Positions 8,312 to 16,208 of a stretch of DNA of 40,106 nucleotides are shown here, in pieces; position 1 is the stretch's first letter, and every line of letters starts with the position of its first letter. The position numbers were made by a program, and so were the translations under genes. Source of the DNA: Blastocatellia bacterium (lineage in GTDB: Bacteria; Acidobacteriota; Blastocatellia; Pyrinomonadales; Pyrinomonadaceae); contig DNND01000064.1 of assembly GCA_003488005.1 (NCBI GenBank), positions 135,183 through 175,288 of the forward strand, written 5' to 3'. The notes below the pieces were generated by a model. It did not search any database. It saw only the letters and a program-made list of their open reading frames with translations, and was not told the origin of the DNA.

Positions 8312-9307
8312 ATGCAGAAGCGCAAACTTGGAAACAGTAACCTGGAAGTCTCGGCCATCGGGCTTGGCTGCATGGGAATGAGCTTCGGGTACGGCCCGCC
8401 GGCAGACAAGCAGGAGATGATCTCGCTGATTCGGTCGGCCGTCGACCTCGGCGTCACGTTTTTCGATACCGCTGAAGTTTACGGACCGTTCACGAACGAA
8501 GAACTCGTGGGCGAAGCTCTCGCTCCCTTTCGCGGGCAGGTTGCGATCGCGACCAAATTCGGTTTCAAACCTGCTGCCGACGGCGAGGACAGGTGGAGTG
8601 AGTTGGACAGCCGACCGGAGCACATCAAAGAGGTTGCCGAAGCCTCGCTTAAGCGGCTTAGGGTCGAGACAATAGACCTCTTCTATCAACACCGCGTCGA
8701 TCCGACCGTGCCAATCGAAGACGTTGCGGGCGCAGTTAAAGATTTAATTCAGGAAGGTAAGGTAAAGCACTTCGGTCTTTCCGAAGCAGGAGTGCAAACG
8801 ATCCGGCGCGCGCACGCTGTTCAGCCCGTGACGGCTCTCCAAAGCGAATACTCGCTGTGGACGAGAACGCCTGAAAAGGAAATTATTCCCGCCCTTGAGG
8901 AACTCGGAATCGGCTTCGTCCCATTTAGCCCTCTCGGTAAAGGCTTCCTCACCGGGAAGATCGACGAGAGCACCACGTTCGACAGTTCCGATTTCCGCAA
9001 CGTGGTCCCCCGCTTTACCCCTGAGGCGCGAAAAGCGAATCAGGTTTTGATTGCTTTGATTGGCAAGGTCGCAGAACGGAAGAAAGCGACCCCTGCTCAG
9101 ATCGCGCTCGCGTGGCTGCTGGCCCAGAAGCCGTGGATTGTTCCGATCCCAGGCACCACGAAGCTGCATCGCCTGCAGGAAAACATCGGCGCATTGTCAG
9201 TCGAACTCACGCCCGACGATTTGCGTGAGATCGATGACGCCGCCTCAAAGATCACAGTCCAGGGGGCCCGCTATCCGGAAAAGCTGGAGCAAATGACCGG
9301 GCGCTGA
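8312..9307 (+). CDS. Aldo/keto reductase
   Basis: A 331-residue NADPH-dependent oxidoreductase of the aldo/keto reductase superfamily, in the group that acts on small aldehydes and ketones. The family tetrad is visible: Asp52 and Tyr57 (FFDTAEVYG), Lys82 (IATKFGF) and His127 (FYQHRVD). The C-terminal cofactor region IPIPGTTKLHRLQENIGA near 287-305 is typical. Length is normal. AGGAG lies 6 bases before the ATG. It faces an alcohol dehydrogenase across a 21-base convergent gap; both may detoxify carbonyl compounds. The substrate cannot be read from the sequence. Confidence 0.93.
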   Translation: MQKRKLGNSNLEVSAIGLGCMGMSFGYGPPADKQEMISLIRSAVDLGVTFFDTAEVYGPFTNEELVGEALAPFRGQVAIATKFGFKPAADGEDRWSELDSRPEHIKEVAEASLKRLRVETIDLFYQHRVDPTVPIEDVAGAVKDLIQEGKVKHFGLSEAGVQTIRRAHAVQPVTALQSEYSLWTRTPEKEIIPALEELGIGFVPFSPLGKGFLTGKIDESTTFDSSDFRNVVPRFTPEARKANQVLIALIGKVAERKKATPAQIALAWLLAQKPWIVPIPGTTKLHRLQENIGALSVELTPDDLREIDDAASKITVQGARYPEKLEQMTGR

Positions 9308-9328
9308 GCACCAAAGAATTTGTTCTCC

Positions 9329-10384
9329 CTACGCCCCGCTTTGTTTACTGTCAGCTCGCTCGGCCATCTTCAGTACGACTCGGCCCTGCACTTGGCCGCG
9401 GCGCAGCCGGTCGAATATCGCATTGATCTCCGTCAAAGGTTGCGTTTCGATAATGGCTTTCACCTTGCCGTCCGCGGCAAACTGTAATGCTTCCTGCATG
9501 TCTTTGCGTGTGCCGACAATCGAACCGCGAATGGTTAGCCGCTTGAGCACCACGTCAAAAATTGATACCGGAAATGCGCCGGGCGGCAAGCCGTTAAGCA
9601 CGCACGTCCCGCCGCGCCGCAACATGTTTACGCCTTGCTGAAATGCAATTGGTGATACCGCAGTAATCAGGACGCCGTGCGCGCCGCCGATAGCCTCTTG
9701 AATTTCCGCAACGGGATCTTGAGTCTTGGCGTTCACTATTAACTCGGCGCCGAGCTCACGCGCTAGTATTAGTTTCTCGTCGGCGACGTCAACGGCAGCG
9801 ACGTGGAGTCCCATCGCCTTCGCATATTGCACAGCGAGATGTCCCAGGCCGCCAATGCCCGAAATCACTACCCACTCGCCTGGCTTGGCGCCGGTTTCTT
9901 TAAGTCCTTTGTAAGTCGTTACGCCAGCACACAGCAGCGGCGCCGCTTCGACAAAGTCGAGCCCATCAGGCAAACGCGCGATGTACGCGGCGGGCGCCAG
10001 CACATAGGGAGCAAAGCCGCCGTCAACCGAGTAGCCGGTATTTTGCTGCGCGGCGCAGAGCGTCTCCCAGCCCGTAATACAATATTCGCACTCACCACAC
10101 GCGCTGTGTAGCCAGGGCACTCCGACGCGGTCACCCTTCTGCATTGAAGTCACTCCGGCGCCAACGGCGTCAACGAAGCCGACTGCTTCGTGGCCCGGAA
10201 TGAAAGGTAACGTTGGCTTTATTGGCCAGTCACCGTCTGCGGCATGAAGGTCGGTATGGCAGACTCCGCTCGCCATCACCAGAATGCGTACCTGCCCCGC
10301 TGCCGGCGTAGGTATTGGAACTTCATCGATTGTCAGCGGTTTGCCAAACTCGTGGACTACCGCGGCTGTCATTGTTTGCGACAT
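9329..10384 (-). CDS. adhP: Zinc-dependent alcohol dehydrogenase, AdhP-like
   Basis: A 351-residue medium-chain dehydrogenase that interconverts primary alcohols and aldehydes with NAD(H). The catalytic zinc ligands are Cys42, His65 with adjacent Glu66 (GHEAVG) and Cys152. The structural zinc ligands are Cys96, Cys99, Cys102 and Cys110 (HSACGECEYC...C). The nucleotide loop GIGGLG is at 176-181. It resembles bacterial AdhP/AdhA closely in length and motifs. An AAGGA site precedes the ATG at 10384; a second ATG four codons in is also possible. Cytoplasmic. Confidence 0.93.
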   Translation of the reverse strand: MSQTMTAAVVHEFGKPLTIDEVPIPTPAAGQVRILVMASGVCHTDLHAADGDWPIKPTLPFIPGHEAVGFVDAVGAGVTSMQKGDRVGVPWLHSACGECEYCITGWETLCAAQQNTGYSVDGGFAPYVLAPAAYIARLPDGLDFVEAAPLLCAGVTTYKGLKETGAKPGEWVVISGIGGLGHLAVQYAKAMGLHVAAVDVADEKLILARELGAELIVNAKTQDPVAEIQEAIGGAHGVLITAVSPIAFQQGVNMLRRGGTCVLNGLPPGAFPVSIFDVVLKRLTIRGSIVGTRKDMQEALQFAADGKVKAIIETQPLTEINAIFDRLRRGQVQGRVVLKMAERADSKQSGA

Positions 10385-10491
10385 TCTTTTTCAATCCTTC
10401 GTATTCACTTTAAGAACAAACCGCAGGCGCCTGGGGGAAGCTACCTGCGGCTTCGGCCACATTGCGATTGCATGTGTCCGGAGTTGAGCAA

Positions 10492-10905
10492 TCACGCCAC
10501 GGCTTCCGTCTGACGGTTGTGTCGCGCTTCTGGAGTCGCGCGCGTTTGCTCAATCTCTTTAATCTTTGTTCGCATCCACTGCTTCAGTGTCGCTTCCAGC
10601 TTCGCCTGATTGTCCTGAGCTTCAAGATCCTCAATCGTCTCACCTGCTTCATTCAATGGAATGTAATGGCAGGGAACGTTTTCAGACTGATGCTCTTCCT
10701 CGACAAAATTCATCAAGCGACACTCACTGCAAGCATGAGCGTGATCAGTGTCGGCGTAGTTTAAGCAGGCCAGCGAGTCCTGAAAGGCCGACTTGGGCAA
10801 CCAGGGTGTGCGGACAGAACGTCCATAACCGCCTTGCTCGACGAAAGCTAATTCTTCCTTGAGCAATTCGAAAATGTCTCGCTCGTCTCTGTGGGTATTT
10901 TCCAT
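10492..10905 (-). CDS. Small Cys/His-rich conserved hypothetical protein
   Basis: A 137-residue soluble protein with a probable metal site in the middle: Cys47, His55, His57, Cys59, Cys62, Cys79 and His80 (HAHACSECRLMNFV, then VPCHYIPLN). The C-terminal third is charged and helical. GGAGG precedes the ATG. It is transcribed away from the cytochrome cluster and shares its long upstream region, so it could be co-regulated. No family with known function is recognised. A zinc- or iron-binding accessory or regulatory role is only a guess. Confidence 0.75.
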   Translation of the reverse strand: MENTHRDERDIFELLKEELAFVEQGGYGRSVRTPWLPKSAFQDSLACLNYADTDHAHACSECRLMNFVEEEHQSENVPCHYIPLNEAGETIEDLEAQDNQAKLEATLKQWMRTKIKEIEQTRATPEARHNRQTEAVA

Positions 10906-11064
10906 GGTGTCGTCCTCCAGTTTTCCCCGACTTGCAATTCTTGAGCAGTAAACCGCGGCTCCGTTCGCTTGAGCTCTGGGTTCCGCAGCTTCACAGGAGC
11001 AACGCGCATGCCGTCACTCCAAGATTAGATTCAATTGAAAACCCGACGATTACGCTCAACTCTT

Positions 11065-11080
11065 TGTGGAAAGTTCCACA
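11065..11080. promoter_or_regulatory. Candidate enhancer-binding site (UAS) for sigma-54 activator
   Basis: A perfect inverted repeat of 7 bases with a 2-base spacer, TGTGGAA-AG-TTCCACA. Its centre is about 96 bases upstream of the -12 GC of the sigma-54 promoter at 11156-11169, a normal distance for an NtrC-type activator. A related site lies upstream of the monohaem gene. Confidence 0.45.
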
Positions 11081-11155
11081 GTCCCTTGCGCGAAAACTCC
11101 CAGAGAAGCGGCCAAGCGGCCAGGAAATTCCCGCGATTCGAACCTTAATTAATCG

Positions 11156-11169
11156 GGCACAAGGCTTGC
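11156..11169 (+). promoter_or_regulatory. Sigma-54 promoter, decahaem/MtrB operon
   Basis: GGCAC-AAGGC-TTGC matches the conserved -24 (GG) and -12 (GC) elements with the obligatory 10-base spacing. Expected transcription start is near 11181, leaving a leader of about 285 bases before the TTG start of the decahaem gene. Confidence 0.65.
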
Positions 11170-11256
11170 GACTGGGAGTTCGGGCGATCGGATCAAAACC
11201 AGGGATTTCGTTGATAAGAAGTTTGATTGAGGTACCGAAGCAGTTGGCTTGATTCA

Positions 11257-11276
11257 TATGTGTGTTACGGCACATA
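11257..11276. promoter_or_regulatory. CRP/FNR-like palindrome
   Basis: TATGTG-N8-CACATA is a perfect 6-base inverted repeat with the TGTG-N8-CACA spacing used by CRP-family regulators. It lies inside the predicted leader, about 190 bases before the decahaem start. No CRP-family gene is in the window, and a palindrome of this size can occur by chance. Confidence 0.25.
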
Positions 11277-11467
11277 CAGATACAACGCAGCAGTCTATTC
11301 TAACTGCAAATTGTATTGCTTAAGGGAAGGGTTGCTCGCGCTATCGGCACACTAGAAGAACCTGCACTAACACTCAGCTGACGCTCGCCCCCTGGCTTTC
11401 ATTATTCAAGCCCGCCTTTGTATTTGCACCGTAGATTGGCTTTTTGACCCCCGTAAGGAGACCGCGA

Positions 11468-12484
11468 TTGAAACTGACAAGAGCGATCAAAATGCTGCTC
11501 ATCTGCGGCGCGGTGTTAATTGCGGCGCTATGGCTGAGTGCGAATAAGAGTTCGCAAGCCTATGGTTCCGGGGATAACGCCAAGCCCACTAGCACTCCTA
11601 CCGACCAGACCGGATATGTAGGAACGGACGCTTGCAAAGACTGCCACGAAGATCAGTTCAAAAACTTTTCGCATTCATCACACGCCAGCCTCGCAAAGAT
11701 AAGCTCTTGGAAGAACAAAGTGACCGGATGCGAATCCTGTCACGGCCCGGGTAAAGCGCACGCCGAAGAAGGTGACCCGGCCAAGATCATTTCATTCAAG
11801 AACAAGTCGTCGAAGGAGATCTCCGAGACTTGTCTGACCTGTCACGCGGGCAAGGAAGAGCACAACAACTTCCGCCGCGGCGAACACTGGCGCAACGATG
11901 TTGGTTGCACTGAATGCCACTCGCCACACGCGGGCGTTGCCGGCAAGAACCTCGCGAGCTCAAACGTATTCGTCGCTCGCGCAAATGCGGAAAAGCCGGG
12001 CTTCTCCACCCTGAAGATGTTGAAGTCAAGTGAGCCACAACTTTGCCTGGGATGTCACAGCGAGGTTAAGCCGGCGTTTAGCATGCCGTTCCATCACAAG
12101 GTTCTCGAAGGCGCGATGAAGTGCAGCGACTGCCACAACCCGCATGGCGGTTTTGAGTTAAAACAAACAAGGCTGGCAACGGGCGCCGATGCCGCCTGCA
12201 TTAAATGTCACGCCGATAAGCAAGGGCCGTTTACCTACGAACATGCGCCGCTGAAGACCGAAGGTTGTGCGGCTTGTCACACACCGCATGGCTCTGCCAA
12301 TCCGAGGTTGTTGAGGTTCAGCGCTGTCAATCAGCTCTGCCTCACCTGTCACAGCGTGGCGCATGACGTCGGAGCCATCGAGCCGGCTGGTCCACAACAT
12401 AACCAGAACGCGCAGTACGCCAATTGCACGGCTTGTCACGTGAAGGTTCACGGATCGCATACAAGTCCCGTCTTCTTCAGATGA
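11468..12484 (+). CDS. Decahaem c-type cytochrome, MtrA/DmsE family
   Basis: A 338-residue periplasmic cytochrome with exactly ten CXXCH haem sites, first Cys at residues 56, 88, 122, 147, 193, 219, 244, 267, 291 and 320. An N-terminal signal or anchor sequence covers residues 8-24. Length and haem number match the MtrA, PioA and DmsE cytochromes, which thread into an outer-membrane barrel and carry electrons across the outer membrane. The barrel gene follows directly. The frame is open from a TTG at 11444, but AAGGAG at 11455-11460 lies 7 bases before the TTG at 11468, so that is the likely start. Expected activator-dependent transcription from a sigma-54 promoter upstream. Confidence 0.93.
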   Translation: MKLTRAIKMLLICGAVLIAALWLSANKSSQAYGSGDNAKPTSTPTDQTGYVGTDACKDCHEDQFKNFSHSSHASLAKISSWKNKVTGCESCHGPGKAHAEEGDPAKIISFKNKSSKEISETCLTCHAGKEEHNNFRRGEHWRNDVGCTECHSPHAGVAGKNLASSNVFVARANAEKPGFSTLKMLKSSEPQLCLGCHSEVKPAFSMPFHHKVLEGAMKCSDCHNPHGGFELKQTRLATGADAACIKCHADKQGPFTYEHAPLKTEGCAACHTPHGSANPRLLRFSAVNQLCLTCHSVAHDVGAIEPAGPQHNQNAQYANCTACHVKVHGSHTSPVFFR

Positions 12485-12560
12485 GTTGCGCTCGGAGCGA
12501 ATGTTTGGCGCCTGGTGCGGTCCCGGCACTGAACTGCAAATGGATACTTGACTCGCGAGG

Positions 12561-14822
12561 ATGGACCAAATGAAAAGCTACGTTCAGACAGCGCCTCGAG
12601 TTCTAACAGGACTGGCATTAAGTCTAATGCTGTTTGTCGCGGCCGCAGCGGCCCAAACACCGTCGCCATTACCCTCGCCATTATTGTCGCCTTCGCCGAG
12701 CGCAAAGAAAGCCGCGGAAACCCCGACGACGAGTACAACAACTGGAGAGGACGCGGGTGATTACACCGTTACCGGCAGTATTGAAGTCGGCTATCGCGGC
12801 TTGCGCGTGGGTGGTGACCATAATAAATACCAAAGCGATCTGAACTACAAAGCGGGACCGCGCATCTTTGATTCCAGCTTGCTGTTACGGGCAAAAGATG
12901 GCAAGGGTGGTTTGGTAGATTCGCTGTTGGTCACGTCCACGGGTTGGGGCTCGGATCCATATAGCCACTTAAGAGTCAGTGCCGAGAATTCAAAGTGGTA
13001 TCGCTTTGATGCGAACTATCGCCGCTTCAAATATTTCCGGTTTCTAAACAATCTGGCCAATCCGAATTGGGTATTTTCACCTGCCACTTTCAGTGTGGCG
13101 CCCAATCCCATCACTGGCGAACACGGCTACAACACACGGACGCAAATGGGAGATTTCGATCTAACCCTGCTGCCCAAGAACAATAAGATCAGATTCAATA
13201 TTGGCTTTTCTCCTGAGCGTTACGATGGCCCGGCATTCACCAACTATCACTACGCCGGCGGCGAGTTTAACCTTCAATCTCAACTTAGATCGCGCTCGAA
13301 CGACTTTCGCATCGGCGCCGACGGCAAATTGGGGCCAATCGATTTTTCTTTCCTGCAAGGCTTTCGTCGTTTTCGCGACGATAGTTCCATTAACCTGGGA
13401 GCGACTCCGGGAATAAATCTGAATCCTACTGCGGCGGCGCTGACAAGTTTCAATCGCAACGAACCTGCGCGCGGCAGCGTCAACTACACTCGGTTCAGTT
13501 TGCACACGTTGGTGGCGCAGAAGTTGGACATCACCGGGCGCATCGTTTACAGCAAAGCAACGTCGAATTTTGCCTTCGTAGAGAATTCCACCGGCAGAAA
13601 TTTGAATCCCCGAATTACCGGATGGCCTCCGGGTGCGTTGGCAGCCACACCAAACATTCTGAACCGGGGGCAATACAACATCACCGGAACTGCAGAGCGC
13701 CCAAACACGCTCGGCGACATTGGCATAACTTTTCTGGCAACGAATAAATTCCGAATCTCAAATACGTTTCGAGTAGAAGACTTCACTATTGATGCGGCGA
13801 TTTTGTTCAGCGATTTCTTTTCGATTACGCGAGGCTCTGGAGCGACGCTGCGGACTGACACGTTCAGCTCAACGAATTTAGATGCTCGCAAGATCACCAA
13901 GTATCGCAAGTATCAGAACACCATTGAAGGCGATTACCAGTTTAATGCCCGCTATGCTCTGCATTTCGGTTATCGCTACGGCAGCCGGCGGATAGAGGAA
14001 CGCTTTAATGGATTTCTTCTCAACTCGAGCGGTTCGCTAACGCCGCCGCCGGTGCGCAGCATTACCAGTGACTCAGAGCAAAACCACACCCATGCATTCT
14101 TTGGCGGCTTCAAGGCGCGACCGGCACAGAATTGGACCATCTTCTTTGATGGCGAACACGGCACGGCCGACAATGTGTTCACGCGCATTGGCAACTACAA
14201 CTACACCAATATTCGGTTCAAGAGCAGGTATTCGCCGAAAAAGAATCTCTCTTTCAATGTCGCAGTCATTACCAAGAACAACTCGAATCCTTCGGAGATT
14301 GCCGGCGTGTCCTTGCAGGATTTCGGGGTTGACGTGAAATCGCGCCTCTTCACCGCAGCGATCGACTGGACACCGAATTCCAGACTCTCGTTTAGCACCG
14401 GCTACAACTACAACTGGGTGGATAGCGACGCGGTCGTTGATTATTTCTACAACAGCGTCAGACACCCGGCCGGCCATAGTTTGTATTTCATGAGGAATAA
14501 TTTCTTCTACCTTGATACCACGGCGGTGCTCGCTCGACGCGTGACCCTGTTCGCGTCGTATCGAGTGAATCAGGACAACGGCCAGGGGAGTCGTCTCGCC
14601 GATCCAACCGGCACTCCGGGCACATTGATCTCGTCGTATCCAATGAATTTTCAATCGCCCGAGGTGCGGCTCGCGATTAGGATCAACCGGCGGTTGGACT
14701 GGAATCTGGGCTATCAATACTACAACTATAGCGAAAGCGCGCTGGTTGGACCGCGGCCGCAGAACTATCACGCCCATATGCCCTATACATCGTTGCGCTT
14801 TTACTTTGGTCGCAAGGAATAA
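12561..14822 (+). CDS. MtrB/PioB-family decahaem-associated outer-membrane beta-barrel protein
   Basis: A 753-residue outer-membrane porin. A signal peptide ends near AAAAAQ (about residue 32) and is followed by a Pro/Ser-rich linker (33-48). The rest is long alternating amphipathic strands rich in Tyr, Phe, Asn and Arg, ending TSLRFYFGRKE. Length fits the MtrB family, whose barrel sheathes the decahaem cytochrome. The mature protein has no cysteine, so it lacks the N-terminal CXXC found in Shewanella MtrB. A second ATG at 12570 may be the true start, with the GAGGATGG upstream as ribosome site. It lies 76 bases after the decahaem gene in the same direction. Confidence 0.9.
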   Translation: MDQMKSYVQTAPRVLTGLALSLMLFVAAAAAQTPSPLPSPLLSPSPSAKKAAETPTTSTTTGEDAGDYTVTGSIEVGYRGLRVGGDHNKYQSDLNYKAGPRIFDSSLLLRAKDGKGGLVDSLLVTSTGWGSDPYSHLRVSAENSKWYRFDANYRRFKYFRFLNNLANPNWVFSPATFSVAPNPITGEHGYNTRTQMGDFDLTLLPKNNKIRFNIGFSPERYDGPAFTNYHYAGGEFNLQSQLRSRSNDFRIGADGKLGPIDFSFLQGFRRFRDDSSINLGATPGINLNPTAAALTSFNRNEPARGSVNYTRFSLHTLVAQKLDITGRIVYSKATSNFAFVENSTGRNLNPRITGWPPGALAATPNILNRGQYNITGTAERPNTLGDIGITFLATNKFRISNTFRVEDFTIDAAILFSDFFSITRGSGATLRTDTFSSTNLDARKITKYRKYQNTIEGDYQFNARYALHFGYRYGSRRIEERFNGFLLNSSGSLTPPPVRSITSDSEQNHTHAFFGGFKARPAQNWTIFFDGEHGTADNVFTRIGNYNYTNIRFKSRYSPKKNLSFNVAVITKNNSNPSEIAGVSLQDFGVDVKSRLFTAAIDWTPNSRLSFSTGYNYNWVDSDAVVDYFYNSVRHPAGHSLYFMRNNFFYLDTTAVLARRVTLFASYRVNQDNGQGSRLADPTGTPGTLISSYPMNFQSPEVRLAIRINRRLDWNLGYQYYNYSESALVGPRPQNYHAHMPYTSLRFYFGRKE

Positions 14823-14954
14823 CCAGACGCTATCTCAATTTGTGAAACAGGCGAGAGCGTCCAGCCTGAGCCGACGAGGCTACATGCTTTCGCCTGCTTC
14901 TATATGTTGGTCACGAGTCTGTAAACATTGTGCTGCTCTGTAGCGCCGACTTAG

Positions 14955-16208
14955 ATGGGCCGAGAGCAAATCCGCAATCGCAAATCAGGGTTCCATTACT
15001 ACGTCGTTTTTGCGGCGTTGCTACTGCTGTGCTTTGTCACCGGCGAATCCAGCAGCGCCTCTCCGCAACGGCGTGTATCGCGTGCTAGTCCCCAAAAAAA
15101 ACTTCCTGCGCCAAAAACGCCGCGTGTCGATTACTTGCGATTTTCACATCCCACACATGTTGAGCAGGAAAAACTGGCGTGTGATTCCTGTCATAAAGTT
15201 CCTTCAAAGAACTGGAAAGAAGTGCGTGCCGGTAACGCAGCCTTTCCGGATGTCAGCGATTTTCCGGAACATTCTTCCTGTCTAAATTGCCACCGGCAAC
15301 AATTCTTTGCGCGCGAACGACCCGCGCCATTGATCTGCGCCAACTGCCATGTAAAGAACAGCCCGCGCGACACCAGCCGCTATCTTTTCCCGAGCCTCGG
15401 CGACGTAAGCGATCCGGCAAAGCAGAGACGCGAGTTTGTTTCAGAGTTCGCTGTCGCCTTCCCTCACGATAAACACATCGATGTAGTCGGACTTAATACG
15501 CCGCGCACCGACGATAACGCGCGCGCGCTGTTTGTAAATGTCTCATTCCAGGAAAAGAAGAAGGACGCGACGCCGGCAAGCTGTCCAGTCTGTCATCAAA
15601 CTTATCAGCCGCAAGGTAATTCCAGCGAAGAGTTTGTTACAAAACCGCCAAATAGTATTGGCGACAATTTCTGGTTGAAAAGGGGCACGTTCAAAACGAT
15701 TCCCAACAGTCACGCCGCCTGCTTCACCTGTCACAACGCTGATTCCGGAATCGCCCCCGAGCCAAAGGACTGCAACGTTTGTCACAAGCTAAGGACGGCG
15801 GATGCGAACCTAAAAGTTGATTTTGATCCGAAGCTGGCGAACGACATGGGAATTAAAGACGCGGCAATCGTGGCCAGGTGGAGCCGGCGCATGTCAGCCG
15901 GTGCGTTTCGGCACGAAGGGGGCGAGCATCCTGATTTGAATTGCCTGAGCTGCCATAACGTCGCGACCTTCAATGTTCTCGATGTGAAGACGTTGAAAGT
16001 CCCGGTGCGATCTTGTGGCGGCGCGGAGGGCTGTCATGTCACTGCCACAACGGACGATGGCGGCATCTTGAATTTCGAAATTGATCAGAAGAAAAAGGAT
16101 CCGGCGTTTGTTTGTACGAAGTGTCACATCGTCTTTGGCAAGGAAGCTGTGCCCGAGAATCACCAGGCGGCAATACCGACATTGCCAGCAAAGAAAACTG
16201 ATGACTAA
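14955..16208 (+). CDS. Periplasmic octahaem (possibly nonahaem) cytochrome c
   Basis: A 417-residue secreted protein with a signal sequence at residues 13-36. Eight CXXCH motifs have first Cys at 76, 109, 128, 210, 256, 273, 330 and 387. A ninth candidate, Cys354-GGAEG-Cys360-His361, is CX5CH and not canonical. Histidines such as His65, His68 (FSHPTHV), His171 and His174 (FPHDKH) are likely distal haem ligands, as in cytochrome c7/c3-type folds. Probably a periplasmic electron carrier between the NapC-type protein and the decahaem cytochrome. The ribosome site is weak. Its stop overlaps the start of the next cytochrome. Confidence 0.85.
   Translation: MGREQIRNRKSGFHYYVVFAALLLLCFVTGESSSASPQRRVSRASPQKKLPAPKTPRVDYLRFSHPTHVEQEKLACDSCHKVPSKNWKEVRAGNAAFPDVSDFPEHSSCLNCHRQQFFARERPAPLICANCHVKNSPRDTSRYLFPSLGDVSDPAKQRREFVSEFAVAFPHDKHIDVVGLNTPRTDDNARALFVNVSFQEKKKDATPASCPVCHQTYQPQGNSSEEFVTKPPNSIGDNFWLKRGTFKTIPNSHAACFTCHNADSGIAPEPKDCNVCHKLRTADANLKVDFDPKLANDMGIKDAAIVARWSRRMSAGAFRHEGGEHPDLNCLSCHNVATFNVLDVKTLKVPVRSCGGAEGCHVTATTDDGGILNFEIDQKKKDPAFVCTKCHIVFGKEAVPENHQAAIPTLPAKKTDD

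Larger units (their letters stand above)
10906..11467 (+). promoter_or_regulatory. Long control region ahead of the cytochrome cluster
   Basis: About 560 bases with no convincing gene. It separates the divergent Cys/His gene from the decahaem gene. It holds a GGAA-N2-TTCC palindrome (11065-11080), a sigma-54 type promoter (11156-11169) and a second palindrome, TATGTG-N8-CACATA (11257-11276), each listed separately. Confidence 0.55.

Noticed and set aside
10991..11275. Minus-strand open frame of 94 codons in the control region of the cytochrome cluster
   Set aside because: No ribosome site or recognisable pattern, and it overlaps the sigma-54 promoter and palindromes.
12524..12536. GGCAC...CTGC upstream of the MtrB-type gene as a fifth sigma-54 promoter
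   Set aside because: The GG-GC gap is 9 bases rather than the obligatory 10.
16081..16200. Extended N-terminus of the nonahaem cytochrome from the ATG at 16081
   Set aside because: It would overlap the coding end of the octahaem gene by 128 bases, and the translation is an Arg-rich shadow.
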